Shown: in pieces, positions 22,553 to 23,325 of the stretch | Layout: the number at the start of each line of letters is the position of its first letter | Position numbering within the stretch: the stretch's first letter is position 1 | NCBI GenBank assembly: GCA_937974275.1 | Contig: CALJIF010000057.1 | Span: forward strand, 1 to 23,325 | Length of the DNA stretch: 23,325 bases | From: an uncultured Flavobacteriales bacterium | Lineage (GTDB): Bacteria > Bacteroidota > Bacteroidia > Palsa-965 | Reading direction: 5' to 3' | Position numbers and translations under genes: made by a program | The notes under the pieces: generated by a model | The model's database searches: none | Told to the model about the DNA's origin: nothing | The model's input: only the letters and a program-made list of their open reading frames with translations

Positions 22553-23026
22553 ATGAGATACTATCTAGCTACTGTTATCGTAATTCTATTGCTTATTTCT
22601 TGCGGAGAGAATAGTAATCGAAGTAATGCGCGTTTTGCTAAAGCTAAAATGTTGAAAGAAGATACGTTAAATATTTTGGCAGTAGGTGATACAGTGGGTA
22701 TGCTATTTACCACTAATTCTTGTTGCAAAGGCTGTTGGAACGGTGGTAAGGGATTGACGGATGACGGGCCTCAATCGGAGTTGTTGCTTCCGATAGGAGA
22801 AGAATCAATTGCTGCGGATCCGGATTGTGCGGGCTGTTCCGATTATTATTATCAATATTTTCAAGTTAAAAACATAGGTGTTGATACCATTACACGATAC
22901 GTTATACCGATGGGAAGCATAAGAGAACCCGGAGCATCTTGCGATTCATTGTTTAACGATACCGCATATCGCAATAATTTTAATTACGAATCGACAGCCC
23001 GCAACTACATTATTCACGTGAAGTAG
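22553..23026 (+). CDS. Cysteine-rich lipoprotein, 157 aa, unknown function
   Basis: The signal ends with lipobox LLIS before Cys17. The mature part has six further cysteines: Cys57, Cys58 and Cys61 (NSCCKGCW), Cys92 and Cys95 (DCAGCSD), and Cys130. Such a CCxxC plus CxxC layout could bind a metal or form disulfides at the outer membrane or periplasmic face; no named family is recognised. The region NIGVDTITRYVIPMGSI looks like a beta-sandwich strand pair. It starts two bases after the previous lipoprotein gene (GG between stop and ATG), and is the last gene of this same-strand run before an 82-base gap. Confidence 0.65.
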   Translation: MRYYLATVIVILLLISCGENSNRSNARFAKAKMLKEDTLNILAVGDTVGMLFTTNSCCKGCWNGGKGLTDDGPQSELLLPIGEESIAADPDCAGCSDYYYQYFQVKNIGVDTITRYVIPMGSIREPGASCDSLFNDTAYRNNFNYESTARNYIIHVK

Positions 23027-23108
23027 TTCGCATTTACACAGTTGTTTTAACTGACAATCCGTCGCAATTAGAGTCGAATTTAGTATCATTGGGTTGCTTA
23101 TTGCCCCT

Positions 23109-23325
23109 ATGATTAATCGTTTTTGTGTGCTGTTATTTCTTCTGTCGGTGCAGATACATTTCCTGTACAGTCAGATTCCTTTTCGAATGGGGCATTTGTC
23201 GGCAGATAACGGCTTATCGCAAAATTCGGTTTGGGATGTTGTGCAGGATCATCAGGGCTACTTGTGGATTGGAACAGCAGCAGGAATTGATCGCTGGGAC
23301 GGAATAAATTTCACCCATTATCGTC
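23109..23325 (+). CDS. Two-component sensor with Reg_prop propeller, N-terminal fragment
   Basis: Runs off the right edge; 72 codons are visible. Signal peptide MINRFCVLLFLLSVQIHFLYS, then a first Reg_prop blade: HLSADNGLSQNSVWDVVQD, then GYLWIGTAAGIDRWDG and INFTHYR. These are the hallmarks of the ligand-binding propeller of hybrid two-component sensors (or of related shorter sensors of the LytTR or histidine-kinase type). Whether a kinase domain follows cannot be seen. It is preceded by an 82-base gap with a weak -7-like TATCATTG, so it may be a separate transcript from the lipoprotein run. Confidence 0.8.
   Translation, partial: MINRFCVLLFLLSVQIHFLYSQIPFRMGHLSADNGLSQNSVWDVVQDHQGYLWIGTAAGIDRWDGINFTHYR

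Overview
The window looks like a chromosomal segment of a member of the Bacteroidota. Three things point that way. Many genes are preceded by the Bacteroidota-type -7 element TAnnTTTG, often with a TTG-type -33 element about 17-18 bases upstream. One secreted protein ends in a type IX secretion sorting domain. Families typical of the phylum are present (DUF3127, bacterial GH3, a Reg_prop sensor, WG-repeat protein). Shine-Dalgarno sequences are mostly absent.

Left edge (1-1175): a standalone SIR2-like protein gene lies directly downstream of tRNA-Leu(UAG) on the minus strand, separated from it by a strong intrinsic terminator. This is the most island-like part of the window.

Polyhydroxyalkanoate (PHA) block (1344-8677): class III PHA synthase phaE-phaC (minus strand), a divergent (R)-specific enoyl-CoA hydratase phaJ, and further along a patatin-like lipase and a 3-hydroxybutyrate dehydrogenase that appear to form one minus-strand operon. 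Together they can supply (R)-3-hydroxyacyl-CoA, polymerise it, and probably release and oxidise 3-hydroxybutyrate. Interleaved are a GAF histidine-kinase-like protein with a decayed ATPase domain, a 42-residue membrane protein and an alpha/beta hydrolase.

Housekeeping block (8748-18235): flavin reductase-like protein, a DUF3127 OB-fold protein with an SSB-like acidic tail, a secreted propeller-like protein cotranscribed with a GH3-family adenylating enzyme, a PolX-like protein whose polymerase active site looks lost while its PHP nuclease is intact, a secreted Kelch/T9SS protein, and primosomal helicase PriA.

Right part (18236-23325): a 278-base intergenic region carries a 16-bp palindrome and a 14/16 copy of it. 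Each abuts the -33 element of a predicted promoter: one may drive a small structured RNA ending in an intrinsic terminator, the other drives a WG-repeat protein. There follows a tight run of poorly characterised envelope proteins (three signal-peptide barrel-like proteins, two lipoproteins) and the start of a Reg_prop two-component sensor cut by the window edge. This run is the least explained part and the best candidate for something undescribed.
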